Source: Desulfobulbaceae bacterium UBA2276 (GTDB taxonomy: Bacteria > Desulfobacterota > Desulfobulbia > Desulfobulbales > Desulfocapsaceae). From it: 64,000 nt of DNA. The translations under genes and the position numbers were made by a program. Of this stretch, positions 8,125-15,447 are shown piece after piece. Where the stretch lies: positions 26,490-90,489 of the forward strand of contig DDWW01000008.1 of NCBI GenBank assembly GCA_002347085.1. The letters run 5' to 3'. Below the pieces are notes generated by a model, which searched no databases, was not told the origin of the DNA, and saw only the letters and a program-made list of their open reading frames with translations. How positions within the stretch are numbered: position 1 is the first letter of the stretch; each line of letters opens with the position of its first letter.

Positions 8125-8978
8125 TGCAACCGCTTGAATTTATAAAACATACCCCGAAGACAAATTGCGGGAAATGTGGATATGGTGCCTGTCTGGCCTT
8201 TGCGGCAGCGGTAACCAAAGGCGGAGAAGATCCCGGGAAGTGCCCTTATGTGGACGTAAAAGGGCTTGGCGATGAGTTTGCCAGGGCAAGTCGGGGAAGC
8301 GGTGGACTGTCCGGGGTGGCGGGGCTGTTGGATGAAAAAGATAAGGCCCTGGTTGCGCACTTAAAAAATAAGGTCAGGACGATCAACTTCTCCTCGGCCG
8401 CGCCGCAATTAGGATGTGAGTGGTCAGGCCTCAAAGCGGATCTTCTACGTTTTCGGTATCTGGGGCGCGATGTTACCCTCTCGGTTGCCGGGGTGTTTTT
8501 CAGTGGTAAGGATGGTGAATATACAGTTGAAGATCCCCGTGATCAAATCCTTCTCTATAATTATGTTTATTATGGTGGGGGTGACCCCCTCACTGGGGTT
8601 TGGGTGGGGATGGAGTCCTTGCCCAACTCCATTTCCAAGGTACGTACCTTGCGGGTCTATTGTGAGGATCGAATTGCCGGCCTTTTTTGTGGCCGGGAGG
8701 ATCTGCTGCGAAAATGTGCGGCCAAGATCGATGGGGTAGTGCAGGATGACCAGGGGCAAAGCTGCTCCGTAGTCTTGCAAATAGCGGTGCTGCCGCGCTT
8801 GCCGATGCGGCTTCTTTTTTGGGATGAAGAGCGTGAAGAGGGCTTTCCCTCTCGGGTCAAGATCCTTTATGACCAACAGGTGTTGAGCGTTTTAGATATC
8901 GAATCTCTGGTCTTTGCCTCGGAACGGTTGGCTGAACGCTTAGGGGAGTTGATGGAGACGATGGAGTTGGAAGGGTGA
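8124..8978 (+). CDS. DUF3786 protein with N-terminal Fe-S motif
   Basis: A 284-aa cytoplasmic protein. The N-terminus has the CFeSP-like iron-sulfur motif TNCGKCGYGACLAFA plus a later Cys (Cys15, 18, 23 and 40), of the type found in corrinoid/iron-sulfur protein and in DUF3786 proteins of anaerobes. The remainder resembles DUF3786, of unknown function. ATG 8124 is chosen because the motif begins about 10 residues later, as usual in such proteins; upstream codons run through repeats and a terminator. No SD precedes it, and coupling to the 16-codon leader frame is possible. It precedes the heptose kinase gene with a repeat between. Confidence 0.75.
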   Translation: MQPLEFIKHTPKTNCGKCGYGACLAFAAAVTKGGEDPGKCPYVDVKGLGDEFARASRGSGGLSGVAGLLDEKDKALVAHLKNKVRTINFSSAAPQLGCEWSGLKADLLRFRYLGRDVTLSVAGVFFSGKDGEYTVEDPRDQILLYNYVYYGGGDPLTGVWVGMESLPNSISKVRTLRVYCEDRIAGLFCGREDLLRKCAAKIDGVVQDDQGQSCSVVLQIAVLPRLPMRLLFWDEEREEGFPSRVKILYDQQVLSVLDIESLVFASERLAERLGELMETMELEG

Positions 8979-8989
8979 ATAATCATTTA

Positions 8990-9091
8990 GGGGCCATTAT
9001 GAAATATGTAGTGTTTTTTGCTTATTTTATTATGGCCCCTTATGCTGCTTATGGAATTGAAACGGAGTAATTAATTTTGAACGACGGCTTA
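8990..9091 (+). repeat. GGAGCCGTT-family repeat overlapping the heptose kinase start
   Basis: GGGGCCATTATGAAAT (from 8990) is paired with ATTTTATTATGGCCCC (to 9039), followed by TTATGCTGC and then ATTGAAACGGAGTAATT and GAACGACGGCTTA. A closely related unit is found at 40262-40383. The unit includes the GGAG ribosome site and the TTG start region of the downstream gene. Confidence 0.75.
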
Positions 9092-10078
9092 GTGAAATAT
9101 GTACCCAAGTTTGCCGGAACCCGGATCTTGGTGATTGGTGATATCATTGTCGATCATTTTATCTGGGGCACGGTCAGCCGGATCTCGCCTGAGGCCCCGG
9201 TACCGGTGGTAAATGTAACCAGGGAGGAGATGCTGTTGGGCGGTGGCGCCAATGTCCTTCATAATATCTATTCCCTGGGTGGCACGGCAACGCTGTGTGG
9301 TATTGTTGGTCAGGATGAAATGGGGGGCCGTTTGCGGCAATTACTGGCTGAGCTTGGGGCTTCCTGCCGGGGGCTTGTTACCGGGAAGCGGCCGACCACG
9401 GTCAAGACCCGGGTAGTGGCGCATGGTCAGCAGGTAGTTCGTTTTGATCGGGAGCAGGTAGGTGTCCCTTCTGAGCAAACCATTGATGCGATGTTCGATT
9501 TTATTGACCGGAACCTGGGCGATTTTGATGTGGTGATTGTCTCTGATTATTATAAAGGGGTTATCTCACAAGCCCTGATGAGCCATCTGCTCCAACGGGT
9601 GCGGGAAGTGGAGCAGGAGAGTGGCCGTAAGATTCCAGTGGTAGTTGATCCCAAGCCTGACCAGCCTTCCAGGTTTGTCGGGGCAACCATCATCACCCCT
9701 AATCATCTGGAGGCAGAGAAAATGTCGGGCCTGCAGATCGTAAGTGATCAGGATCTGATCCAGGCGGCCGAGATCCTGCGGGATAAATTTTCCTGTGAAG
9801 CGGTCTTGATTACCCGTGGTGAGGCCGGGATGGCCCTGCTTGCGGCGGGCCAAGACATCGTTACTATTCCCACCATGGCCCGCGAGGTCTTTGATGTGAC
9901 GGGGGCCGGGGACACGGTGATTGCCACACTGGCCTTAGGGCTTGCGGCCGGGGCCACGTTTTTCGAGGCGGCGACCTTGGCCAATGTGGCCGCCGGGATT
10001 GTGGTGGGCAAGATTGGAACCGCGACGGTAAGTGGTGAAGAGCTTCTGGCCGAGCTGCATGGAGAGCATCTCTCCTGA
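9077..10078 (+). CDS. rfaE1: D-glycero-beta-D-manno-heptose-7-phosphate kinase
   Basis: A 333-aa PfkB-family sugar kinase corresponding to the N-terminal half of E. coli HldE. It phosphorylates heptose 7-phosphate at C1 in ADP-heptose synthesis for LPS inner core. Visible are GDIIVDHFIWG (17-27), the substrate loop GGGANVLHNI, and the catalytic DVTGAGDTV near residue 275 with the base Asp. The adenylyltransferase half is absent, as in species with separate rfaE1 and rfaE2. The start is TTG 9077 with GGAG 9 bases upstream; both lie in repeat DNA. The next gene, yicC, is on the same strand. Confidence 0.92.
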   Translation: MNDGLVKYVPKFAGTRILVIGDIIVDHFIWGTVSRISPEAPVPVVNVTREEMLLGGGANVLHNIYSLGGTATLCGIVGQDEMGGRLRQLLAELGASCRGLVTGKRPTTVKTRVVAHGQQVVRFDREQVGVPSEQTIDAMFDFIDRNLGDFDVVIVSDYYKGVISQALMSHLLQRVREVEQESGRKIPVVVDPKPDQPSRFVGATIITPNHLEAEKMSGLQIVSDQDLIQAAEILRDKFSCEAVLITRGEAGMALLAAGQDIVTIPTMAREVFDVTGAGDTVIATLALGLAAGATFFEAATLANVAAGIVVGKIGTATVSGEELLAELHGEHLS

Positions 10079-10151
10079 ACACTACGATTTATCTACGAAA
10101 GACAAAAGGTTGCAATTTGTTTTTTTTTTCAGATTTATAAAAGAGGTCGAA

Positions 10152-11033
10152 ATGGCTTGTAAGAGTATGACTGGTTTTGGCCGAGCTGAGGTTGCGTCTG
10201 GTGGCCGGGTATGGATGGCGGAGATCCGGTGTGTCAATAATCGTTATCTTGATCTGAAGATCAAGATGCCCTCTGGCTATGGTGTACTTGAGGAACGGGT
10301 ACGCAAGAAAGTGGGCACGTTTCACCAGCGGGGGCGTGTTGATCTGTTATTGGCAGTGAATGGTGATTCTTCTGATCTGGTAAAGATACAGGTAAACCTG
10401 GAGTTGGTTCGGGCCTATAAACTGGCCCTGTCCCAGATTGCGCACGAATTAGACACGGTGGCCATACCCGATCCGGCCTTTATCGCCTCTCGTCCCGAGG
10501 TACTGGCTCAGAAACAGGAGAATGAGGATGTAGAGACGCTCTGGCCGATTCTGGAGCAGGCCCTTGATCAGGCCCTTGTTGGTTGTGATGTCATGCGTCA
10601 GCAGGAAGGGAACGCCTTGGTTCGTGATCTTTTGGCTCGCTTGCAGGTGTTTACCCAGACCATTTCCCGGATCGAGGCGGGTATTCCTGAGTTGCTTCAA
10701 CAACGTGAGCAGCTCTTGGCTGAACGCCTGCAAAAACTGCTGGGAAATGTTCAACTTGATGCCCAGCGCCTCTGTCAGGAGGTGGCGATTCTTGCCGATA
10801 AAACTGATGTCACCGAAGAGATTGTCCGGCTGCAAAGTCATATCGTCCAGTTTCAGTCCTTTTTGAACGAGGAAGAGGCCGTCGGCCGCAAGCTGGATTT
10901 TCTCCTCCAGGAATTTTTGCGTGAGGTCAATACCATTGCCTCCAAGATCAACGACGCGGCCATCGCCTATCTCGCGGTGGAGTTGAAGAGTGAACTGGAG
11001 AAGATGCGGGAACAGATTCAGAATATTGAGTAG
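10152..11033 (+). CDS. yicC: YicC/YloC family endoribonuclease
   Basis: A 293-aa protein of the YicC family (cytoplasmic endoribonuclease in E. coli and B. subtilis). It starts with the hallmark MTGFGRA and ends with the conserved REVNTIASKINDAAIA followed by a charged helix (DUF1732 region). ATG 10152 is preferred over an upstream in-frame TTG/GTG region because AGAGG precedes it and homologues begin with SMTGFGRAE. It opens the yicC-remA-gmk-rlmB run; yicC-remA-gmk is a widespread conserved arrangement. Confidence 0.92.
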   Translation: MACKSMTGFGRAEVASGGRVWMAEIRCVNNRYLDLKIKMPSGYGVLEERVRKKVGTFHQRGRVDLLLAVNGDSSDLVKIQVNLELVRAYKLALSQIAHELDTVAIPDPAFIASRPEVLAQKQENEDVETLWPILEQALDQALVGCDVMRQQEGNALVRDLLARLQVFTQTISRIEAGIPELLQQREQLLAERLQKLLGNVQLDAQRLCQEVAILADKTDVTEEIVRLQSHIVQFQSFLNEEEAVGRKLDFLLQEFLREVNTIASKINDAAIAYLAVELKSELEKMREQIQNIE

Positions 11034-11080
11034 CGGCGAGTAGCGATGATGATATTAGTAGATGCTAAGGGTTTGAAGAT

Positions 11081-11380
11081 ATGAAACTTCTTAATATAGG
11101 TTTTGGCAATACGGTTTCCATCGAGCGGATCATTGCCGTGATCAATGCCGGCTCTTCGCCATCAAGAAAGTTGAAAGAGCTGGCCAAGGAAGCGGGTAAG
11201 CTCATTGATGTGACCGAGGGGAGACGCACCCGTTCCATGCTGGTGATGGACTCTAATCATCTGATCCTTTCCTCGGTGCAGCCCGATACCATTGGTCAGC
11301 GAATGGCCGTGCTCGACGCCGAATATCATCTTGCCGAGTATCAGCAGTTGCAGAAACAGGAGAAAAAGGACGAATCATGA
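11081..11380 (+). CDS. remA: RemA family (DUF370) regulator
   Basis: A 99-aa DUF370 protein. The N-terminus KLLNIGFGNTV and the block DVTEGRRTRSML are characteristic. In B. subtilis RemA is a DNA-binding activator of biofilm matrix genes and forms ring-like oligomers; its role in Desulfobacterota is unknown. The stop overlaps the gmk start by ATGA, implying coupled translation. Confidence 0.9.
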   Translation: MKLLNIGFGNTVSIERIIAVINAGSSPSRKLKELAKEAGKLIDVTEGRRTRSMLVMDSNHLILSSVQPDTIGQRMAVLDAEYHLAEYQQLQKQEKKDES

Positions 11381-11991
11381 ACACCGGAATTTTGTTTATC
11401 CTCTCGGCGCCATCCGGGGCTGGCAAGACCACCCTGTTAAAGCGGGTGATGGCGGATCTGCCAGGCCTGGCCTTTTCGGTGTCCCATACGACTCGGGCGC
11501 CGCGGGTTGGGGAACAGGAAGGGCTGGATTATTATTTTGTCAGCCGCAGTCAGTTTGAGGCCATGCGTGAGCAGGGCCTCTTTCTGGAGTGGGCCGAGGT
11601 GCATGGGAATCTCTATGGAACCAGTAGGCCCGCAGTTGTCGCCCAGTTGGAGGCCGGACTTGATGTCGTGCTCGATATTGATGTCCAGGGGGCGGCCATT
11701 ATTCGAGACTCGGCGGCCATTCCCGCAGTCTCGCTCTTTATCAGCCCTCCCTCTTTAGCGGAATTGGAGCGACGGCTGCGGGGCAGGGAAACCGACAGTG
11801 AAGAGACGATCTGCCTTCGTTTGCAGAACGCTCGTGAAGAGATGCGGGCTGCGGTTGATTATGAGTATCTGATAGTCAATGATGATCTGGAGCAGACTAT
11901 TGATACCCTGCGGGCCATTGTCATTGCTGAGCGTAGCCGAGGGCATCGTCTGCCTACCGGGCAATCTATTGAACTCCTGAGTGCACTATGA
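11377..11991 (+). CDS. gmk: Guanylate kinase
   Basis: A 204-aa nucleotide kinase converting GMP to GDP with ATP. The P-loop SAPSGAGKTTLL (9-20) is present, with the GMP-binding segment SVSHTTRAPRVGEQEGLDYYFV and the DIDVQGA motif. The length is normal. It overlaps both neighbours by four bases (ATGA), so it sits in a tight operon with remA and rlmB. Confidence 0.96.
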   Translation: MNTGILFILSAPSGAGKTTLLKRVMADLPGLAFSVSHTTRAPRVGEQEGLDYYFVSRSQFEAMREQGLFLEWAEVHGNLYGTSRPAVVAQLEAGLDVVLDIDVQGAAIIRDSAAIPAVSLFISPPSLAELERRLRGRETDSEETICLRLQNAREEMRAAVDYEYLIVNDDLEQTIDTLRAIVIAERSRGHRLPTGQSIELLSAL

Positions 11992-12794
11992 AAGAGAAGA
12001 AAGTTGAGAAACAGGGACAGAGTAGTCGTACGCTTCGCCTCGATGAAGACCTGCTCTGGGGTACGCATCCGGTTTTTGAGGCCTTGCAGCAAGAGCCGGA
12101 GCGGATCAGCGAGGTCATTCTCCATGCGGATCGGAAAGGAAGTAAACGGGAAGAGATTATTGAGCTGGCCAAAGGGGCGGGGATAAAGCTTTCTTTTGTC
12201 GCCTCAATTCACTTGACCGGCACGGATGCTGCCCAGGCTCGTCATCAAGGGGTGGTGGCCAAGACCCGCCAGACCTCCTTGCTCCCCTTTGAGACCCTGC
12301 TTGATAACTTTGCCGCAGGGGTTGGGCGTGGTGAGTCGCCGCGACTGATTATCCTTGATTCCATGCAGGACCCGCATAATCTGGGGGCGATTATCCGTTC
12401 TGCCCATGCCTCGGGCATGAACGGGGTCTTGATCACCCGGGAACGTTCTGCCCCTTTAGGTGGGACTGCCGCCAAGTCCTCGGCCGGGGCCATGTCCCAT
12501 ATCGACATCTGCCAGGTGGTAAACTTGGCCACCGCCCTGCAGAAATTAAAGAAGGCCGGGGCCTGGATCTTTGGGGCAGTAAAGGATGAGGCCGCCCAGT
12601 CTATCTATAAAACAGATTTTAACCTTCCGGCCTGTGTGGTGGTTGGCAGCGAAGGCCAGGGAATTAGACCCCTGGTGCGCCAGCAGTGCGATGTCCTGAT
12701 CTCCATCCCCATGGAAGGAAGTCTGGATTCCCTGAACAGTTCCGTTGCCGCCGGGGTGATTATGTTTGAGATGCTCCGGCAGAGAGGCGAATAA
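11988..12794 (+). CDS. rlmB: 23S rRNA (guanosine-2'-O-)-methyltransferase, TrmH/SpoU family
   Basis: A 268-aa SPOUT methyltransferase. The N-terminal substrate-binding domain (LLWGTHPVFEALQ) is followed by the trefoil-knot catalytic part with the three SpoU motifs: LDSMQDPHNLGAIIRSA, ACVVVGSEGQGIRP and SLNSSVAAGVIMFE. RlmB methylates G2251 of 23S rRNA in E. coli; the exact target here is inferred. The first 15 residues are charged and poorly conserved. It is the last gene before a strong terminator. Confidence 0.9.
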   Translation: MKEKKVEKQGQSSRTLRLDEDLLWGTHPVFEALQQEPERISEVILHADRKGSKREEIIELAKGAGIKLSFVASIHLTGTDAAQARHQGVVAKTRQTSLLPFETLLDNFAAGVGRGESPRLIILDSMQDPHNLGAIIRSAHASGMNGVLITRERSAPLGGTAAKSSAGAMSHIDICQVVNLATALQKLKKAGAWIFGAVKDEAAQSIYKTDFNLPACVVVGSEGQGIRPLVRQQCDVLISIPMEGSLDSLNSSVAAGVIMFEMLRQRGE

Positions 12795-12795
12795 G

Positions 12796-12841
12796 AAAAG
12801 CCTCTTGCACTGCGTTACAGTGTTGCAAGAGGCTTTTTTAT
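12796..12841 (+). terminator. Intrinsic terminator after rlmB
   Basis: AAAAGCCTCTTGCA (12796-12809) pairs with TGCAAGAGGCTTTT (12824-12837); an inner CACTG/CAGTG pair can extend the stem. A T-run (12834-12839) follows. It ends the yicC-remA-gmk-rlmB operon one base after the stop codon. Confidence 0.9.
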
Positions 12842-12870
12842 AGCTGAAGTTTTTTTCTCATTTCACTTTG

Positions 12871-12970
12871 CATTGACGCCGGCACCATCGTCGGCTCACT
12901 GCTCCTCATCGTACTTTTATCCGTACTGCTTCGTCGCCGCTTGCTTGCCTTCTCGGTGTCAACGTCAATG
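12871..12970 (+). repeat. Dispersed ~100-bp repeat, copy 1
   Basis: Shares GCCGGCACC, TCGGCT, TCGTAC, TGCTTCGTCGC and GTGTCAAC, in order and with similar spacing, with 50477-50565. The outer ends CATTGACG (12871-12878) and CGTCAATG (12963-12970) are inverted repeats. No coding potential. It fills the gap between the rlmB terminator and the CsgG-like gene. Confidence 0.65.
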
Positions 12971-12983
12971 ATGTTTCTTGGAA

Positions 12984-13835
12984 TCAGTTCCCCACTTTCA
13001 ACTGTCCGCCCTTGCCCAGCCCGCCCTTGACCTCTTGAGCCCGGTAGTTTCGCAGGGACCGGACGATGTTGTTGTAGGCATCCATAAAGGCGGCGGCAAT
13101 GACCTTGCCTTGGGGGGTGTTGGTGTAGCCACCCAGTCCTGCGCCGCCTGCCACGTTTCCGGCCCCACCGAATACACTGCCAAATCCGCCGATGTCGGTC
13201 TTGGAGGCACTGCCTTCAGCGGCGGCGATCTGCACACTGGAACGGTTGTCGATCATGGTCAACAGGGCACTGGCCTCACGGGTCTTGGTGTTGGCGCCGA
13301 CTGAACTGGCAAGTGCGCCGGCATGGCCGCCAATCATCCCGCCAACAACTGATCCCACCGTACCAGACATCCCGCCGGTATCTTCACTGAACACAATTTC
13401 CGGAGAAAGACCATAATCGGAGGAGACCATCTGGCCTTTGCCGAAGTTGCTGCCTTGACGCATCTCGCCGGATTGTTGCAGGTCCCGCTCCCGGTACATG
13501 GCATTCATGCCGGCCGCGCCTCGCTCCACCACCACAAAACAGTTGGATTGCTGGATTAAGAGACGCAGAAGATTGGAGGTGGGTGGAAGATGGTATTCGC
13601 CGGTCAGAATAGTGTACCAGCCGGCAGACTGATTTTCGATCAAGGAGATGGTACCCAGCGGCTCGGCGCATTTTTCCAGGGCAGAGCTTTCACCGCTGGT
13701 GGAACTGCCTGCGGCGCCGCCGGTGGCCATGGTTTTAGCGCTTTGACTGCCCATCTGCATACCGGTATCGACGCAGGAGGAAGAGAGGAGTGCGATGGCG
13801 GCAAGGCTGATTAGAGAGAGTCTGGCGATTTTCAT
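12984..13835 (-). CDS. CsgG/HfaB-like outer-membrane lipoprotein
   Basis: A 283-aa protein with a lipoprotein signal peptide (lipobox LSSSC, Cys21) and a periplasmic domain resembling CsgG/HfaB, including NCFVVVERG and a following ERDLQQSGEMRQG segment. CsgG forms a nonameric secretion pore for curli; here two low-complexity glycine-rich stretches (about 150-180 and 215-245) are present and no csg genes are nearby. A general CsgG-like envelope role is safer than curli secretion. Possible alternative: a surface-attachment accessory protein. It has a single-gene layout. Confidence 0.7.
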   Translation of the reverse strand: MKIARLSLISLAAIALLSSSCVDTGMQMGSQSAKTMATGGAAGSSTSGESSALEKCAEPLGTISLIENQSAGWYTILTGEYHLPPTSNLLRLLIQQSNCFVVVERGAAGMNAMYRERDLQQSGEMRQGSNFGKGQMVSSDYGLSPEIVFSEDTGGMSGTVGSVVGGMIGGHAGALASSVGANTKTREASALLTMIDNRSSVQIAAAEGSASKTDIGGFGSVFGGAGNVAGGAGLGGYTNTPQGKVIAAAFMDAYNNIVRSLRNYRAQEVKGGLGKGGQLKVGN

Positions 13836-13994
13836 TGGTGCCTCCGTTGATGATGTGATTCCTTGAATTGTTATTACCCTTGAAAAATACCAATGTACTT
13901 CAAAAATGGTATTCTACCGTCGAGGGAAAATCAACAGGAAAATGAGAAATCATTATCATTCCTGTTTAGCTTTGTGTCGAGTGTTTTGGTAGTC

Positions 13995-14078
13995 TGCCGT
14001 TGTTTACAATAAGTGTAACATCGAATGAAGCGACCGGCATAATGAACCGTAATAAAATGGTTATTTTGAACGGCTCCT
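13995..14078 (-). repeat. GGAGCCGTT-family repeat overlapping the 3' end of the S1-domain gene
   Basis: On the minus strand it reads AGGAGCCGTTCAAAATAACC (from 14078), then ATTACGGTTCATTATGCCGG, and ends GTAAACAACGGC. This follows the order of the full copy at 7947-8050. The stop codon of the S1-domain gene (14061-14063) lies inside the AAAATAACC segment. Confidence 0.65.
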
Positions 14079-15266
14079 AAGTTTTTCCTGGAGCAACGCC
14101 CCCAGGCTGCCGACGGCATCTTCCTGTTTCTTTACAGGTTTTGCTGAAAGGAATTTCTTATATTCATCCTTTTCTGCCGTTTCTTCGGATTCGCTGCTCA
14201 CATAATCAGTTGGGGCCAGACTGATCTTGCGGGTCTCGTTGTCAATTCCCTCCACCTTGACTTCAATCTCCTGTCCTTCTTCCAATGCCTCACGAGGGTG
14301 ATGGATGCGGCGGCCTCCGCCAAGTCTGGAGATATGAATCAGGCCGTCAATGCCTGGAGCGAGGGTGACAAAGGCTCCAAAGGTGGTCAGGCGGGCGACG
14401 GTACCGGTATGGATTGTTCCCTCGGTAAAGGATTCTCGTACCGCGTCCCAGGGGTTGGGCAGGGTCTCTTTGAGGCTTAAGGTGATGCGTCCGGCCGGCC
14501 AGTCCAGTTTTTTGATCACGGCGGTGACCTCCTGGCCGATGGCGAGATGTTCCTTGATATCCTCGACCCGGCTCCAGCCGATCTCGGAGATTGGGATCAT
14601 GCCGTCGACGCCGCCAAGATCAACGAAGGCCCCGAAATCGCGGATGGAGGTGATGGTTCCCTGGACGGTTGCGCCTTCGGCCAGGCTTTCCTGCAAGGCC
14701 TCTTTCTGTTGCTCCCGTTCCTGTTCAATAAGGGCCCGGGCCGATACCACGATATTGCGGCCATTTTCTTCAAAGCGGGTGATAAGGAAGGTCATGGTGC
14801 GGCCGGTGTAGGTGGCGCCGGCATCATCAACCCGGTGGATTCCCATCTGCGAGTAGGGGCAGAAGGCGCGGACCGAGCCGCCTAAGGTGATGTCAAAGCC
14901 GCCCTTGATCTCTTCCTTGACCAGGCCTTCCACCGGGATGCCGTTGCGCCAGGCCTCTTCCAAGTGGGCGGCGTTCTTGCCGCCGCCTATCTTGATGGTG
15001 AAGATCTGGGCGCCGCCTGCCGATTTGAGGAAATAGACCTCTACCTGATCGCCGATAGTCGCGGTCATCTCGCCATCTTTGTTGACGAGTTCCTCCCGGT
15101 TAAGAATCCCTTCATTCTTGCCGCTCACATCAAGAAAGACCGAGTTGCCGGCAAGGCCGACAATGGTCGCGGTTATTTTCTGGCCTGGTTCGAGGTGGCG
15201 CAGGGCCTTTGCTGAACTTTCCTGGAACAGATCGGCGAAACTTGCTTCGGTTGCTTCCTGATTCAT
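14061..15266 (-). CDS. S1 RNA-binding domain protein (ribosomal protein S1-like)
   Basis: A 401-aa protein built from four S1 (OB-fold) repeats at roughly 25-95, 105-175, 190-265 and 280-350. The third is the most canonical (GTITSIRDFGAFVDLGGVDGMI). This shorter S1 form is common in delta-type bacteria and may be an S1 paralogue for mRNA binding or translation rather than the six-domain RpsA. The last codons (LRSRSK then TAA) come from a repeat element, so the tail may be secondarily altered. It has no close operon partner. Confidence 0.85.
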   Translation of the reverse strand: MNQEATEASFADLFQESSAKALRHLEPGQKITATIVGLAGNSVFLDVSGKNEGILNREELVNKDGEMTATIGDQVEVYFLKSAGGAQIFTIKIGGGKNAAHLEEAWRNGIPVEGLVKEEIKGGFDITLGGSVRAFCPYSQMGIHRVDDAGATYTGRTMTFLITRFEENGRNIVVSARALIEQEREQQKEALQESLAEGATVQGTITSIRDFGAFVDLGGVDGMIPISEIGWSRVEDIKEHLAIGQEVTAVIKKLDWPAGRITLSLKETLPNPWDAVRESFTEGTIHTGTVARLTTFGAFVTLAPGIDGLIHISRLGGGRRIHHPREALEEGQEIEVKVEGIDNETRKISLAPTDYVSSESEETAEKDEYKKFLSAKPVKKQEDAVGSLGALLQEKLRSRSK

Positions 15267-15447
15267 GGGGGAATGCCTTATGTAGGTAGATGTTGAGATG
15301 ATAAGAAGAGCTGATTGCTCAGGATTTTAGGCTGAAGACTGAAGTATAGCAATGATTATACCTTCGTTGCCCCTGAAATTCTTCAACCTGATTATCTGAA
15401 CAATTATATTACCATCAAAAAGAAGAAAGTTGAAAAGAAAAACAGGA

